Translations under genes and position numbers: made by a program
Assembly (NCBI GenBank): GCA_963833965.1
Contig: CAWHZZ010000002.1
Span: 1 to 64,000 of the forward strand
From: CAJCIW01 sp963833965
Lineage (GTDB): Bacteria > Chlamydiota > Chlamydiia > Chlamydiales > Rhabdochlamydiaceae
Length of the DNA: 64,000 nucleotides
Direction of reading: 5' to 3'
Part shown: in pieces, positions 9,545 through 17,877 of the stretch
How positions within the stretch are numbered: position 1 is the stretch's first letter
Layout: each line of letters begins with the position of its first letter
Notes under the pieces: generated by a model
Told to the model about the DNA's origin: nothing
The model's input: the letters and a program-made list of their open reading frames with translations, nothing else
Database searches by the model: none

Positions 9545-9704
9545 GAGGCTGTCTACGATTTTTGTTGCGTTGCTTTTTGCGCCTTTTTCTTAGGCTTTCC
9601 TTCGATCCCTTGGTCTAGTTAATTAACTATGTTCTTTGGGATCGAAGAAAACCCTAAAGAAAAATTCATCAAAAATCAAAATAACGAAAATCGCAGACAG
9701 CCTC
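9545..9704. mobile_element. Uninterrupted copy of the outer miniature element, inverted relative to 4442-4776
   Basis: The ends are GAGGCTGTCTACGATTTTTG and its inverted counterpart CGAAAATCGCAGACAGCCTC. Reverse-complemented, it matches the outer element at 4442-4776 nearly base for base, with one uninterrupted CTAG in the middle (AATTAACTAGACCAAGGG). This is the empty site that shows how the other copy was invaded. No gene is inside. Confidence 0.85.
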
Positions 9705-9729
9705 TTAGGACCAAACAAGAGGAGGCCCT

Positions 9730-10218
9730 ATGCGAAATGGATTGAAGAATCTCCTCCTTGTAAAGGAGGAGATTCTTCGACGGTTAAGGGCGGACGCTCT
9801 TCGGCGTCCGAGAAAAACACATAGCTCGGCTAACCCGCCCCTGAGGGAGCGGGATTGCGCTCGAGCGTACCGTTCACGAATTTGCGTATGCTTATTCGTG
9901 TTATGTTCTCTGATTTATGGAAACGGAGTTTTGTCTGCTCACTCTCGAACTGGCGAAATCTCTGAATGCTCGGAATGCCAAGTGGCATCCTTTACAGTCA
10001 ATCCCAGCGATTTAGAAATTCAACAAGATGAGATTTTTGTAAAGATCGATGGGAATTTTTATCCTGTCAGAGCTTTAGAAAGAAGAGGTGACCGTTGGGT
10101 AGCTCATATCGCGACAAGATTTTGTCCAGGGGGTCATTCTAATTGCGAAAAGTGCGGCCTATGCCATAGGAAAAAATGTTGGCATTATGTCCCTTATTGC
10201 AAACAATGGGAGGAATAG
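9730..10218 (+). CDS. Small Cys-rich exported hypothetical protein
   Basis: The open frame has 162 codons. The ATG at 9730 has a very good ribosome site (GAGGAGG five bases before), but residues 6-27 are encoded by two strong hairpins and the real start may be later. A hydrophobic stretch (ICVCLFVLCSLIYGNGVLSA, about residues 52-71) looks like a signal peptide if translation starts downstream. The C-terminal half has paired cysteines (CSEC, CPGGHSNCEKCGLC, KKCWH, YCKQW) that suggest metal binding or disulfides. The stop codon overlaps the GTG start of the next gene (TAGTG), so translation may be coupled. I do not recognise the family. Confidence 0.5.
   Translation: MRNGLKNLLLVKEEILRRLRADALRRPRKTHSSANPPLRERDCARAYRSRICVCLFVLCSLIYGNGVLSAHSRTGEISECSECQVASFTVNPSDLEIQQDEIFVKIDGNFYPVRALERRGDRWVAHIATRFCPGGHSNCEKCGLCHRKKCWHYVPYCKQWEE
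9744..9810. repeat. Two strong adjacent hairpins
   Basis: GAAGAATCTCCTCC (9744-9757) pairs perfectly with 9765-9778 around a 7-base loop. CGGACGC (9791-9797) pairs with GCGTCCG (9804-9810) around TCTTCG. They lie in the 5' part of the small open frame that starts at 9730, 40 bases after a miniature element. No T run follows either one, so they do not look like terminators. Confidence 0.6.
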
Positions 10219-12092
10219 TGAACTCAAAGCTTTTTCGACTCAGACAATTGCAAAATTCTTTTTCAATAATTTTGCAATTGTCACTTATTGCATTTATAAA
10301 TAATTTCCAATTTGCTGAGGCAAGTTTTTCATTTACGAATTTGTTTCAGCGAAAAACTGATTCAGTTTGCATTGATAACCCCGAAGATTTTCATATTTTA
10401 GAACGATTTTTTAAAATGGGGATCTATGACGAAGGGCTTGGCTTTGTCTTGGAAGGAACAAAGCCCATTTCATGCAGGTATTTATATTCTCTGGAACATT
10501 TTCCTATTTCAAATGATTTGGAAAGCTCCATAGAAGAGTTTGAGAAAGCATTAATAGTCAAAAATGCGTCTAGAATTTGGAATAAATATTTTTCCGAAAG
10601 CAATAATTTTGTGTTAAAGATTGTCCCCTTAAAGAATTCTGATTTTGAATGCGAAGTTCGCTTCATTAATCTTTCTCTGTTGAAAGAGACGATTGCTAGG
10701 CATATTGATCTTTTTCGATATATTTTAGGCCCCAGCCTCGAAATCGAACAACTCGCTAATAGAATTGCCTCCTCAGATGAGGAACTTCACAATATCTTGA
10801 ATCAGGATCTTGTTCTCATTGGCATTGCTTTGGGTTTCGGCTCCCACAATAGTATTGTGGAAGGACGAATTGAAAAGATTCAGATTCCTGTTTCTAAAGA
10901 TTGCGCGCCTTTTTTGCCAAAAAGCTGTTTGTTGCAAAGCAAAGATGATCAGGGAGTCAAATTTCTCACGCCGGGCCAATTTGGCTCCTATTATTTAGAA
11001 TTTGCAGGCAGCGCCGATGATTCTATGTTCAAAAGTGAGTATTCTCCATTGCGGCCAAGTTTAGGATTTACAACCATCGAAGAAGAATTATCTGGCTTAA
11101 CAGAAATGGAAGAGCCTCTGCCTCCTTGCTTAGAACAAAAACCTGCGTTTGTTTTTGGAGCCTACAAAAAAGGTTCTTCGAATCGCAACTTATTCGAAAA
11201 ATTGGAGAAATCGCAAAAGAAAATTAAATCTCGACTAGTCGAATCAGATTTTTTAGAAAAAATAATGAAAAAAATGACGGGAAAAGTTCCTTCCATCAAG
11301 TTTGATAAATCAATGAATGCCTGCTCGGTTGTTTACAAAAGTGTAACCACAGAGGAATGGATCATTTTGCTGGATAGGGTCATTGATCAGTTTGAATCAA
11401 GTGAAGATCGAATTAGTTTTATTGAAGCCTTTCTTCAAAACACAAAAAGTTCTCCTCCTCCTATGATTGGAGCGACAAAAGGCCTCTTGAACGGCTTAAA
11501 TAAAGCTCTCAACAATCTATCGAATGCTAACAATCGTTTCGAAAAATTATCACAGGATAATTCTTTGGAGAGAGTGGCTCCAAAACAGCTTTATTTTAAG
11601 ACAACGAGCCCTGGAACTGGGAAGTCATTAAAAGAAAATGATCGCTTACGAGTTAATTATGCTGCGGAGGACTTTGAAGGAAATGTTCTTTTTGCCAATT
11701 CGGATACTTGGGTGAATGTTTCTCAGACGGTTCCAGGCTTTGCCCATGGGGTCCAAGGGATGCAAATCGGAGAAAAACGCACCCTTTTTGTCCATCCCGC
11801 CTTAGCTTATGGCGCTTTGACGACTTTGCAACCATGCATCCCTTTGGTCATCAAAGTTCACCTTTTGGATGTTGAAGACCACCCAGTAAAGGCGTTGCAA
11901 CCTCTTTTACCCCTTGACTTGAGTTGGCTACATAACCCTAAACTCTATCGGTCAATCGAAAAATCGATTGAGGAAATGCCTCGATTTAGGGGCTCTTCTT
12001 ACCGAAAACTCATCGACAAATTTGAATATCTCGATAGGGATAAGATCGACACGGCGTTGAAGAACCGCGCTCTTCAGGAGGCCTTAAATTGA
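10218..12092 (+). CDS. Exported protein with C-terminal FKBP-type peptidyl-prolyl isomerase domain
   Basis: The GTG at 10218 is chosen because it overlaps the upstream TAG (TAGTG), has GGGAGG just before it, and gives a good signal peptide (basic VNSKLFRLRQ, then a hydrophobic run). That makes 624 residues. The first 450 residues match no family I know. They contain several Cys and a lysine-rich coiled-coil-like segment (KLEKSQKKIKSRLVESDF). The last 150 residues show an FKBP domain: LYFKTTSPGTGKSLKENDRLRVNY, PGFAHGVQGMQIGEKRTLFVHPALAYG and PLVIKVHLLDV. This resembles Mip-type isomerases but with a far longer N-terminal part. It probably helps fold envelope or secreted proteins. Confidence 0.72.
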   Translation: MNSKLFRLRQLQNSFSIILQLSLIAFINNFQFAEASFSFTNLFQRKTDSVCIDNPEDFHILERFFKMGIYDEGLGFVLEGTKPISCRYLYSLEHFPISNDLESSIEEFEKALIVKNASRIWNKYFSESNNFVLKIVPLKNSDFECEVRFINLSLLKETIARHIDLFRYILGPSLEIEQLANRIASSDEELHNILNQDLVLIGIALGFGSHNSIVEGRIEKIQIPVSKDCAPFLPKSCLLQSKDDQGVKFLTPGQFGSYYLEFAGSADDSMFKSEYSPLRPSLGFTTIEEELSGLTEMEEPLPPCLEQKPAFVFGAYKKGSSNRNLFEKLEKSQKKIKSRLVESDFLEKIMKKMTGKVPSIKFDKSMNACSVVYKSVTTEEWIILLDRVIDQFESSEDRISFIEAFLQNTKSSPPPMIGATKGLLNGLNKALNNLSNANNRFEKLSQDNSLERVAPKQLYFKTTSPGTGKSLKENDRLRVNYAAEDFEGNVLFANSDTWVNVSQTVPGFAHGVQGMQIGEKRTLFVHPALAYGALTTLQPCIPLVIKVHLLDVEDHPVKALQPLLPLDLSWLHNPKLYRSIEKSIEEMPRFRGSSYRKLIDKFEYLDRDKIDTALKNRALQEALN

Positions 12093-12153
12093 AAAAATAA
12101 TTTACTTGTTTCGGGATAAAAAAATATTGGGTTCTCTAATGCATCCAGATTCC

Positions 12154-12182
12154 TTGACAAATTCCTATTTTCGTTGGATACT
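12154..12182 (+). promoter_or_regulatory. Promoter before the BamD-like gene
   Basis: TTGACA (12154-12159), a 17-base spacer and GATACT (12177-12182) form a near-consensus sigma-70-type promoter 26 bases before the ATG at 12208. Confidence 0.6.
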
Positions 12183-12207
12183 TTTCACTTAGTCGAACAG
12201 GATCTCC

Positions 12208-13308
12208 ATGAATAAATTACTAGCACCATTTTTTCTTTTTTTTGTTTTTTCTTTTTTTCCGCTCTGTGTTCATGCCTCGTACACTTTTAAGAATGGCAAA
12301 TTGATCAAGAGCGAGCAGGTGGCGACGATGTCGGTCCAGGAGCATTACAGCGCCGCCATCGACGCGTTTCAAAGGCAGAATTGGGACGAGGTGATTCATC
12401 AGTCGTTGATCGTCGTGAAGAACTTTTCAGCGACGCCCTTTGCGAAGGAAGCGCTATATTACCTTGGCGTTGGCTATTTTTATACTGGGGAATACGAATT
12501 TGCGAATCGATTTTTGACGAACTATTTGAAAAAGCAAGCGACGCCAAAGTTCTTCGAAGAAACGATTCAGTATAAATTTAAAATTGCCGAGAAGTACCAT
12601 CAAGGCGCCAAAAGGCATATTTTGGGCTGGGAGACGATGCCAAAATGGGTGCCTGCGCGCGACGAGGCGATCCGCATTTACGACGAGGTGATCACCGCCT
12701 TGCCTCACCATGAACTTGCCGCTCATGCTCTTTTTGGCAAGGCAAAATTATTGATCAAAGAAGAAGAATACAAATCGAGTGTCGAGACCTATCAGACGCT
12801 GATCCGGCGTTTTCCCAAACACCCGCTCGCTGCAGAAAGCTACATTGGCGTCGGGGAAGTCTTTTTGATCCAATCTCAAGAGGAATATCCTGACCAAGAC
12901 TATCTCGATCTCGCCGAGATCAATTTGCGTAAATTTCGCCATGATTTTCCAGGAGAAGAGAGATTGGTCGTCGCTGAAAAACTATTTCAGGACATGAAAG
13001 AGGTCTACGCAAGCGATCTCTATGACACGGGGCGATTTTACGAGCGCACGAAAAAGCCGCAAGCTGCCTATATTTACTACACTCGAATTTTAGCAAAATA
13101 TCCTGAGACCAAGGTCTCGGAATTGGCTAACAAGCGGCTGAACAAAATGAACTATAGACCTATTTCCAATGTGCAGGAGGCGAGCCAGCCTCTGAAGGAA
13201 ACAGCGCCAACTTCGCCTCTATTGAATTTGCCCGTGCAGCCAGGCCTGACCGCTGAAGCTTCTGAAGAACAGCAGCCTGCCGAGACGGTGGGTGGGGATG
13301 TGAGGTGA
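12208..13308 (+). CDS. bamD: BamD-like TPR outer-membrane assembly protein
   Basis: This 366-residue protein has a signal peptide (hydrophobic run at residues 5-20, LCVHAS) and tetratricopeptide-type repeats: EHYSAAIDAFQRQNWDEVI, AKEALYYLGVGYFYTGEYEFA, AAHALFGKAKLLIKEEEYKS and AAESYIGVGEVFLI. Outer-membrane assembly protein BamD (YfiO) has this form and helps insert beta-barrels in the outer membrane. A typical lipobox is missing: the only signal-region cysteine sits in FPLC, so lipid anchoring is doubtful. The protein is longer than E. coli BamD because of a Pro/Glu-rich tail. Its stop overlaps the next start (GTGAA). Confidence 0.78.
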   Translation: MNKLLAPFFLFFVFSFFPLCVHASYTFKNGKLIKSEQVATMSVQEHYSAAIDAFQRQNWDEVIHQSLIVVKNFSATPFAKEALYYLGVGYFYTGEYEFANRFLTNYLKKQATPKFFEETIQYKFKIAEKYHQGAKRHILGWETMPKWVPARDEAIRIYDEVITALPHHELAAHALFGKAKLLIKEEEYKSSVETYQTLIRRFPKHPLAAESYIGVGEVFLIQSQEEYPDQDYLDLAEINLRKFRHDFPGEERLVVAEKLFQDMKEVYASDLYDTGRFYERTKKPQAAYIYYTRILAKYPETKVSELANKRLNKMNYRPISNVQEASQPLKETAPTSPLLNLPVQPGLTAEASEEQQPAETVGGDVR

Positions 13309-13940
13309 AATTTTTTGCCTTGCTTATCTTGCCATTACTGCTCCTCTCTAGCTGCGGGTATCACTTCGATGGGGGCGAGCCTGAGGCGAGAACAGTGACG
13401 ATCTCTGTCCCTTACATCAAAGGGGACCTAGAGGGTTACCTCAGTGCGGAACTTGTCAAGGCTTTGACTGATTCCGGGCGTTTTGATTGTGTCCAAAGCG
13501 GGGGCGAGCTGGTGCTCGATGTGGCCATCACCGGGGATGGGGACGATCGGATCGGCTACCGGTTCGATCGGAACCCCCAAACGGGGGAGCTCAGGGACAA
13601 CATCATCGGGACAGAAAACCGCCGCACGATCAACGCCGTGGTGAGTTTGATCGACGTCTATACGCATACCACTGTGCTAGGACCTCAGGCCGTCAAGGCC
13701 GATGCGGACTACGATTACGTCGATTCCAATTCGATTCGGGACCTCGTCTTTTTTGATCCTCACGAACGCCCTCAAAGAGTGCTGGACTTCTCGCTTGGCC
13801 AGCTCGATTCTTATACAGGGGCCCATGACGATACATCCCCTGTCATTTACCGCTATTTAGCTCAAAAAATTGTCGAGGGATTGCTTGTGAAAAGGGCAAG
13901 CGATCTCGAGGAAGTTCAAAAAAAGATTAGCACGCCATAA
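13305..13940 (+). CDS. lptE: LptE-like lipoprotein
   Basis: This 211-residue protein opens with a classic lipoprotein signal (LLLLSSC, Cys at 17) and continues CGYHF, which is how LptE (RlpB) proteins begin after the lipidated cysteine. LptE plugs LptD and guides lipopolysaccharide to the cell surface. Later parts (TVTISVPYIKGDLEGYLSAEL, ELVLDVAITG, RRTINAVVSLIDV) fit the fold of that family, though similarity there is weak. The start overlaps the bamD-like stop by four bases, so the two envelope genes form one unit. A weaker alternative is a generic chlamydial lipoprotein. Confidence 0.68.
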   Translation: MKFFALLILPLLLLSSCGYHFDGGEPEARTVTISVPYIKGDLEGYLSAELVKALTDSGRFDCVQSGGELVLDVAITGDGDDRIGYRFDRNPQTGELRDNIIGTENRRTINAVVSLIDVYTHTTVLGPQAVKADADYDYVDSNSIRDLVFFDPHERPQRVLDFSLGQLDSYTGAHDDTSPVIYRYLAQKIVEGLLVKRASDLEEVQKKISTP

Positions 13941-13971
13941 GTTATTGTATGTGAATGACTTATTTTTTAAA
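13937..13971 (+). terminator. Weak terminator-like hairpin after the LptE-like gene
   Basis: ATAAGT and ACTTAT form a short stem around the stop codon region and are followed by six T residues. The stem is only 6 bp, so this is a modest candidate. Confidence 0.35.
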
Positions 13972-14044
13972 TTTCTGCATTTTTTTCTTTAAGTTAATTG
14001 TAATATTGTTTATTATTTAAAAAACTTAAAAAATAGGTAATATT

Positions 14045-15494
14045 ATGAGTCAGTTAGCAGTTACTTCTTTAAACAACAACCAATCAGTAGCAGTTGCTTC
14101 TTCTACCAACCAACTTGCCGTCGACTGGAAGAAATTCCCATCGGAGATCATTTCCGAAATTTTTTTACAGTTGATTTCTCAAGGAGGCTCTCTGCAAGAC
14201 GTTACTTCTGTCTTGAGGACAAATAAACATTTAAATTTTTTCTGTTCTAAGCACATTCCAATTTTTTGGAAAACTCTATCGCAAAAATATTTTTCCGGTT
14301 CCTATAAGCAAAATCCTGGATCCCTTTGATGACCAATTTAAAGATCTTTACCGCATAGAAAAAGTGGTGAGAAGCGGTTTGTGCGAACAAACAGAATTAA
14401 AAGGATGGTGGCATGGAACGACTTGTTTAATGGAGCATGATGGAAAGATATTTACTGCTAACGAAAATGGGCTCGGGATCGTGTGCAATAAAAAATTCGA
14501 ACGTCGTTTGGGCTTGTTTGCTCCAGGGAGTCCAGAATTTGTTGAAGGAATGGCTGTCCACAAAGACAACCTATTTCTAATCAGGGCAGAGAACGGTGAA
14601 ACCTGGCCCGATGCCTCAATTATCTGTGTGTATAGCTCATCATCAGGAACGCTAATAAAACAACTTGAAGGCCACAATGACCAAGTCACTTGTCTTCGCA
14701 CCATCGGAAATCGCCTCTATTCAGGCTCATTCGACAGTACGATCAAAGTTTGGGATATGGACTCATTAGAGTTATTGAAGACTTATGGAGATCCAAAAAA
14801 TGGCTCCTTTGGTATCAGTGCCCTATTTCCCTTCAAAGGCGACTTATACTCCGGAGATACTTTTGGAACCATCAAAAAATGGAATTTAGAGAACGGAGAA
14901 TTCACTGTTGAGCATGGTCAAAACGGAGATGATATCAAAAGCCTATTCGTTGATGAGGATCGATTAATTTTTACATCGGATGGAACTATTTACGTCAAAG
15001 ATCGGAAAAGCGGAACAATGATCCATGAGATGGAATATATTAGAGCAAATTGCGTGGAAAAATTTGGGGATCTTTTGTTCGTAGACACAAAGGATAACGC
15101 TTCAGTGAGCATTTGGGACCTGAAGACCGGAACAATGTTGTTTGAACATAGCCTCAAAAAAAGACCTTACGCGAGTTGGGTATACGTTTCTAATTCCTCT
15201 TTAAGATTTCAAGAGGGTAAACTATTTATGCCCTCGACAGAAGGTGTCGTGATTTTTGATTTTGCAGCGCAGCTCGACTACGAGAAAAAAATAAAAGAGG
15301 CTGAAGAAGATTCCCAAATTCAGCCACCTCCGGCGAAAAAGAGAAAATTATCAATTGAAGCGAAAGAAAATTTCCAGGTAGAACCCCCGCCAATCATGGT
15401 GCCTTTTTCTCGCGAAATCTCGGATGAATCCTCTTCCGGCGATGAAGAGAATGCTTCGGATGAGACCGCTTCCATCGATGAAGAGAATGATTAG
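14045..15494 (+). pseudogene. F-box/WD40-repeat protein with NLS, first paralogue, one frameshift
   Basis: An N-terminal frame (14045-14329) carries an F-box: KKFPSEIISEIFLQLISQGGS to WKTLSQKYF. The rest, in the +1 frame from about 14320, aligns with the intact paralogue at 15661 (DDQFKDLYRIEKVVRSGLCE against MDQFKDLYLLEKAVRSGWCE). The break is one base near AAAATCC at 14309-14315. WD motifs are KVWDM, KKWNL and SIWDL. Near the C-terminus are the nuclear-localisation-like PPPAKKRKL and an acidic Ser-rich tail (SSSGDEEN). F-box proteins recruit targets to eukaryotic SCF ubiquitin ligases, so this would act in the host. The single break could be real decay or a base-call error. Confidence 0.75.
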
Positions 15495-15512
15495 TGGTTC
15501 GTAACAAAAATT
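15492..15512. repeat. Decayed end of the inner miniature element
   Basis: TAGTGGTTCGTAACAAAAAT differs at two positions from the end of the element at 4531 onward. Its first three bases are the stop codon of the upstream F-box gene. No partner end is visible, so this looks like a leftover single end. Confidence 0.45.
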
Positions 15513-15660
15513 ACTCCAAAAATTTTTGAACCGGTATCGGAATCGGTCACACATAATCTGACGAAAATTTATTCTCCCTGGAATGGAAGATTCATTTCAT
15601 TTTTAAACATGCATTGATTTCGTTATTATCATTTTCGCCTATAAAAAAATCGGCGGATTT

Positions 15661-17052
15661 ATGAGCACACCCGGAGTTACTCCTTTTAGCAACCAGCAGA
15701 CCCCGATAAACATTGCTGATTTGCCAACGGATATTGTTCCCCAAATTTATTTACAGTTGATCTCACAAGGCGGCTCTTGTGCAGACATTAATTCTCTCTT
15801 GAGGACAAATCATCAATTCCATTTGATCAGTTCCAACCAAATTTCAATTGTTTGGAAAACTCTATTGGAAAAATATTTTTCCGGTTACTACAAGACAAAT
15901 CAAGAAATCTCGTCGATGGACCAATTTAAAGATCTTTATCTCCTAGAAAAAGCGGTGAGAAGCGGTTGGTGCGAAGTCACCAAATTAAAAGAAGATTGGT
16001 GGGCTAAAACGACCTGTTTAATTGAGTATGATGGAAAGATGTTTGTGCTTAATGACTATGGGATGAAAATCTTAGGAAATAAAAAACTCGAGAGTAGCAT
16101 TGAATTATTTGAACAACGACAATCCATTGAGGGAGTTGCCATCCATAAGAGTATGTTGTTTCTAATCTTGAAGGAGAATGGCAAATCCTGGCCTGACGCA
16201 TCAATTATCTGTGTGTTTAGCTCATCTGGAAAGCTAATAAAGCATCTCAGAGGTCACATTGGAATCGTCACTTGTCTTTGCACGATTGGAAATCTTCTGT
16301 ATTCAGGCTCACTCGACAGTACGATCAAAGTTTGGGATATGGACACGTTAGAGTTATTGAAGACTTATGGAGAACCAAATAAAGAGGGCGTTGGTATCAC
16401 TGCCCTATTTCCCTTCAAAGACGACTTATATTCCGGAGATGCTAATGGAGGCATCAAAAAATGGGATTTGAAAAACGATGAATTCATTGTCGAGCAGGTA
16501 GAAACCCGAACTCGAGAGGGTATCAGAAGTTTATTCGTTGATGACTATAAGCTAATCTCAACGTCGGGTGGATATATTTATGTCTATAATCGGAAAAACA
16601 AAACAATCGTTCATGAGATCGACTACTCTAATGCCAATTGTGTGGAAAAATTTGGGGATCTTTTGTTCATAGACACGACACATAACGGTTCAGTGAGCAT
16701 TTGGGACCTGAACACCGGGGCAAAGTTGTTTGAACATATCTTCATAATACCACTCGATACTCAGGAGATAAACGTTTCTAGTACATCCTTACGATTTCGA
16801 CAAGGCAAACTATTTATTCCCTCAGGCAGAGATGTCGTTATTTTTGATTTTGCAGCGCAATTGGATTATGAGAAAAAAAAGAAAGAGGCCCGGGAAGATT
16901 CCCAAATGTTGCAGCGCCCAGCTAAAAAGAGAAAATTGCTAAAAGAGGAGGAAAAAAAAGATCTCCCAGTAGTACCCGCGCCAAACTTGGTGCAATTTTC
17001 TTGGGAGTTCCCGGATAGCTCTGAATCTAGTGATGAAGAGCATTCCCAATGA
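15661..17052 (+). CDS. F-box/WD40-repeat protein with NLS, second paralogue (candidate host effector)
   Basis: This intact protein has 463 residues. The F-box lies at about 20-70 (ADLPTDIVPQIYLQLISQGG to VWKTLLEKYF). WD-type beta-propeller repeats cover about 195-400, with HLRGHIGIVTCL, SGSLDSTIKVWDM at 215-227, GIKKWDL and SVSIWDL. After a lysine-rich helix comes PAKKRKL at 420-426, close to known monopartite nuclear signals, and then a tail with SSESSDEE, a casein-kinase-2-like pattern. There is no Sec signal peptide. In eukaryotes, F-box/WD40 proteins choose substrates for SCF ubiquitin ligases. A bacterial copy is best explained as a secreted effector. It is a tandem paralogue of the preceding gene. 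Confidence 0.85.
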   Translation: MSTPGVTPFSNQQTPINIADLPTDIVPQIYLQLISQGGSCADINSLLRTNHQFHLISSNQISIVWKTLLEKYFSGYYKTNQEISSMDQFKDLYLLEKAVRSGWCEVTKLKEDWWAKTTCLIEYDGKMFVLNDYGMKILGNKKLESSIELFEQRQSIEGVAIHKSMLFLILKENGKSWPDASIICVFSSSGKLIKHLRGHIGIVTCLCTIGNLLYSGSLDSTIKVWDMDTLELLKTYGEPNKEGVGITALFPFKDDLYSGDANGGIKKWDLKNDEFIVEQVETRTREGIRSLFVDDYKLISTSGGYIYVYNRKNKTIVHEIDYSNANCVEKFGDLLFIDTTHNGSVSIWDLNTGAKLFEHIFIIPLDTQEINVSSTSLRFRQGKLFIPSGRDVVIFDFAAQLDYEKKKKEAREDSQMLQRPAKKRKLLKEEEKKDLPVVPAPNLVQFSWEFPDSSESSDEEHSQ

Positions 17053-17487
17053 TTATTGCTTCTTCCCAATTGAGGAGATGACCGCCTCGGTGTCTTGAAC
17101 CTCTGCCAGGAAGTGCTGCAATACCTTTAAGATGTACTTGGGGGTATTGTATACCCCTGAGGTCAGGTAGACGATTTCGAGATGGGGCTTGTTGTTTTGC
17201 AACAGGGAGATGAGGGTCGTTGTCGTGGGGGTCTCTTCGACGAGCTGCGGGACGATCCAAATGGCAAACTGCTCGTTGAAGAGGGTCACCTTCTCGGGTG
17301 TCTCGATGATGTGGAAGTAATGATTGAGCTGGTCGTCGCTGATGGAATGCTCGAGTTCTGCATTATTGAGAAGATTCAGGTCGTTGAGCAGTTTCAGGTC
17401 CACTTGGATGATCCCATCGGGAACCCATTTTAATAGATCCTTGGAAAATTCCTTGTAGGCGTCTTCCAGAACATTAGGGTTAATCAT
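17053..17487 (-). CDS. Hypothetical chlamydial-type protein
   Basis: This 144-residue soluble protein starts MINPNVLEDAYKEFSKDLLKW and has no signal peptide or membrane segment. It is acidic and Leu-rich. A stretch EKVTLFNEQFAIWIVPQLVEE and another, TLISLLQNNKPHLEIVYLTSGVYN, look like a folded alpha/beta core. An AGGAG-type site lies 7 bases before the ATG. It converges with the second F-box gene: the two stop codons are adjacent with no gap. I do not recognise the family. Confidence 0.6.
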   Translation of the reverse strand: MINPNVLEDAYKEFSKDLLKWVPDGIIQVDLKLLNDLNLLNNAELEHSISDDQLNHYFHIIETPEKVTLFNEQFAIWIVPQLVEETPTTTTLISLLQNNKPHLEIVYLTSGVYNTPKYILKVLQHFLAEVQDTEAVISSIGKKQ

Positions 17488-17716
17488 CGTCTTTAGCTCC
17501 TCATCTAGCTTTCCCCGCGTAATCTCAGTTTATCCGCAAAGGGAGGGGGTTGTCAAGCATGTTAACTAAAATTTTTATACTTATTACTTTGCTATTTTTT
17601 TTAAAGGACTATGTAAATTTTTTTTTAAATTTACCCTCTTGAATTTTGTTGGCGTTTTTGCCATGCTGTGGCTCGAACCCATTCATCCTCACAATCTTAG
17701 ATTATAGGACGATGTT

Positions 17717-17877
17717 ATACCAATCCTCGAAAATAACTAGCGTTTCAGCTGCGTCAAAGCTGCCGGGATTCGACGATCGCAAGTTGGCTAGTATTAATAC
17801 AATACAATCCAACTTGCGATCGTCGAATCGCGGCGTTTTCACGCGCTCAAATGCAACTAATGTTCAAGGATTGGTAT
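17717..17877. mobile_element. Palindromic miniature element at the 5' end of the DD-carboxypeptidase gene
   Basis: The ends ATACCAATCCTCGAA and TTCAAGGATTGGTAT are inverted copies. The arms pair inward, and the core ATTCGACGATCGCAAGTTGG is repeated inverted. The core matches that of the element at 4532-4701 (including GCGTCAAAGC), but the ends differ. The right end holds AAGGA six bases before a TTG that begins on the element's last base. It therefore seems to supply the ribosome site and part of the start codon of the next gene. Confidence 0.78.

Noticed and set aside
17646..17876. Upstream ATG at 17646 as the dacA start
   Set aside because: It would put about 77 residues, mostly encoded by the miniature element, before the signal peptide; the TTG at 17877 has a proper ribosome site and signal.
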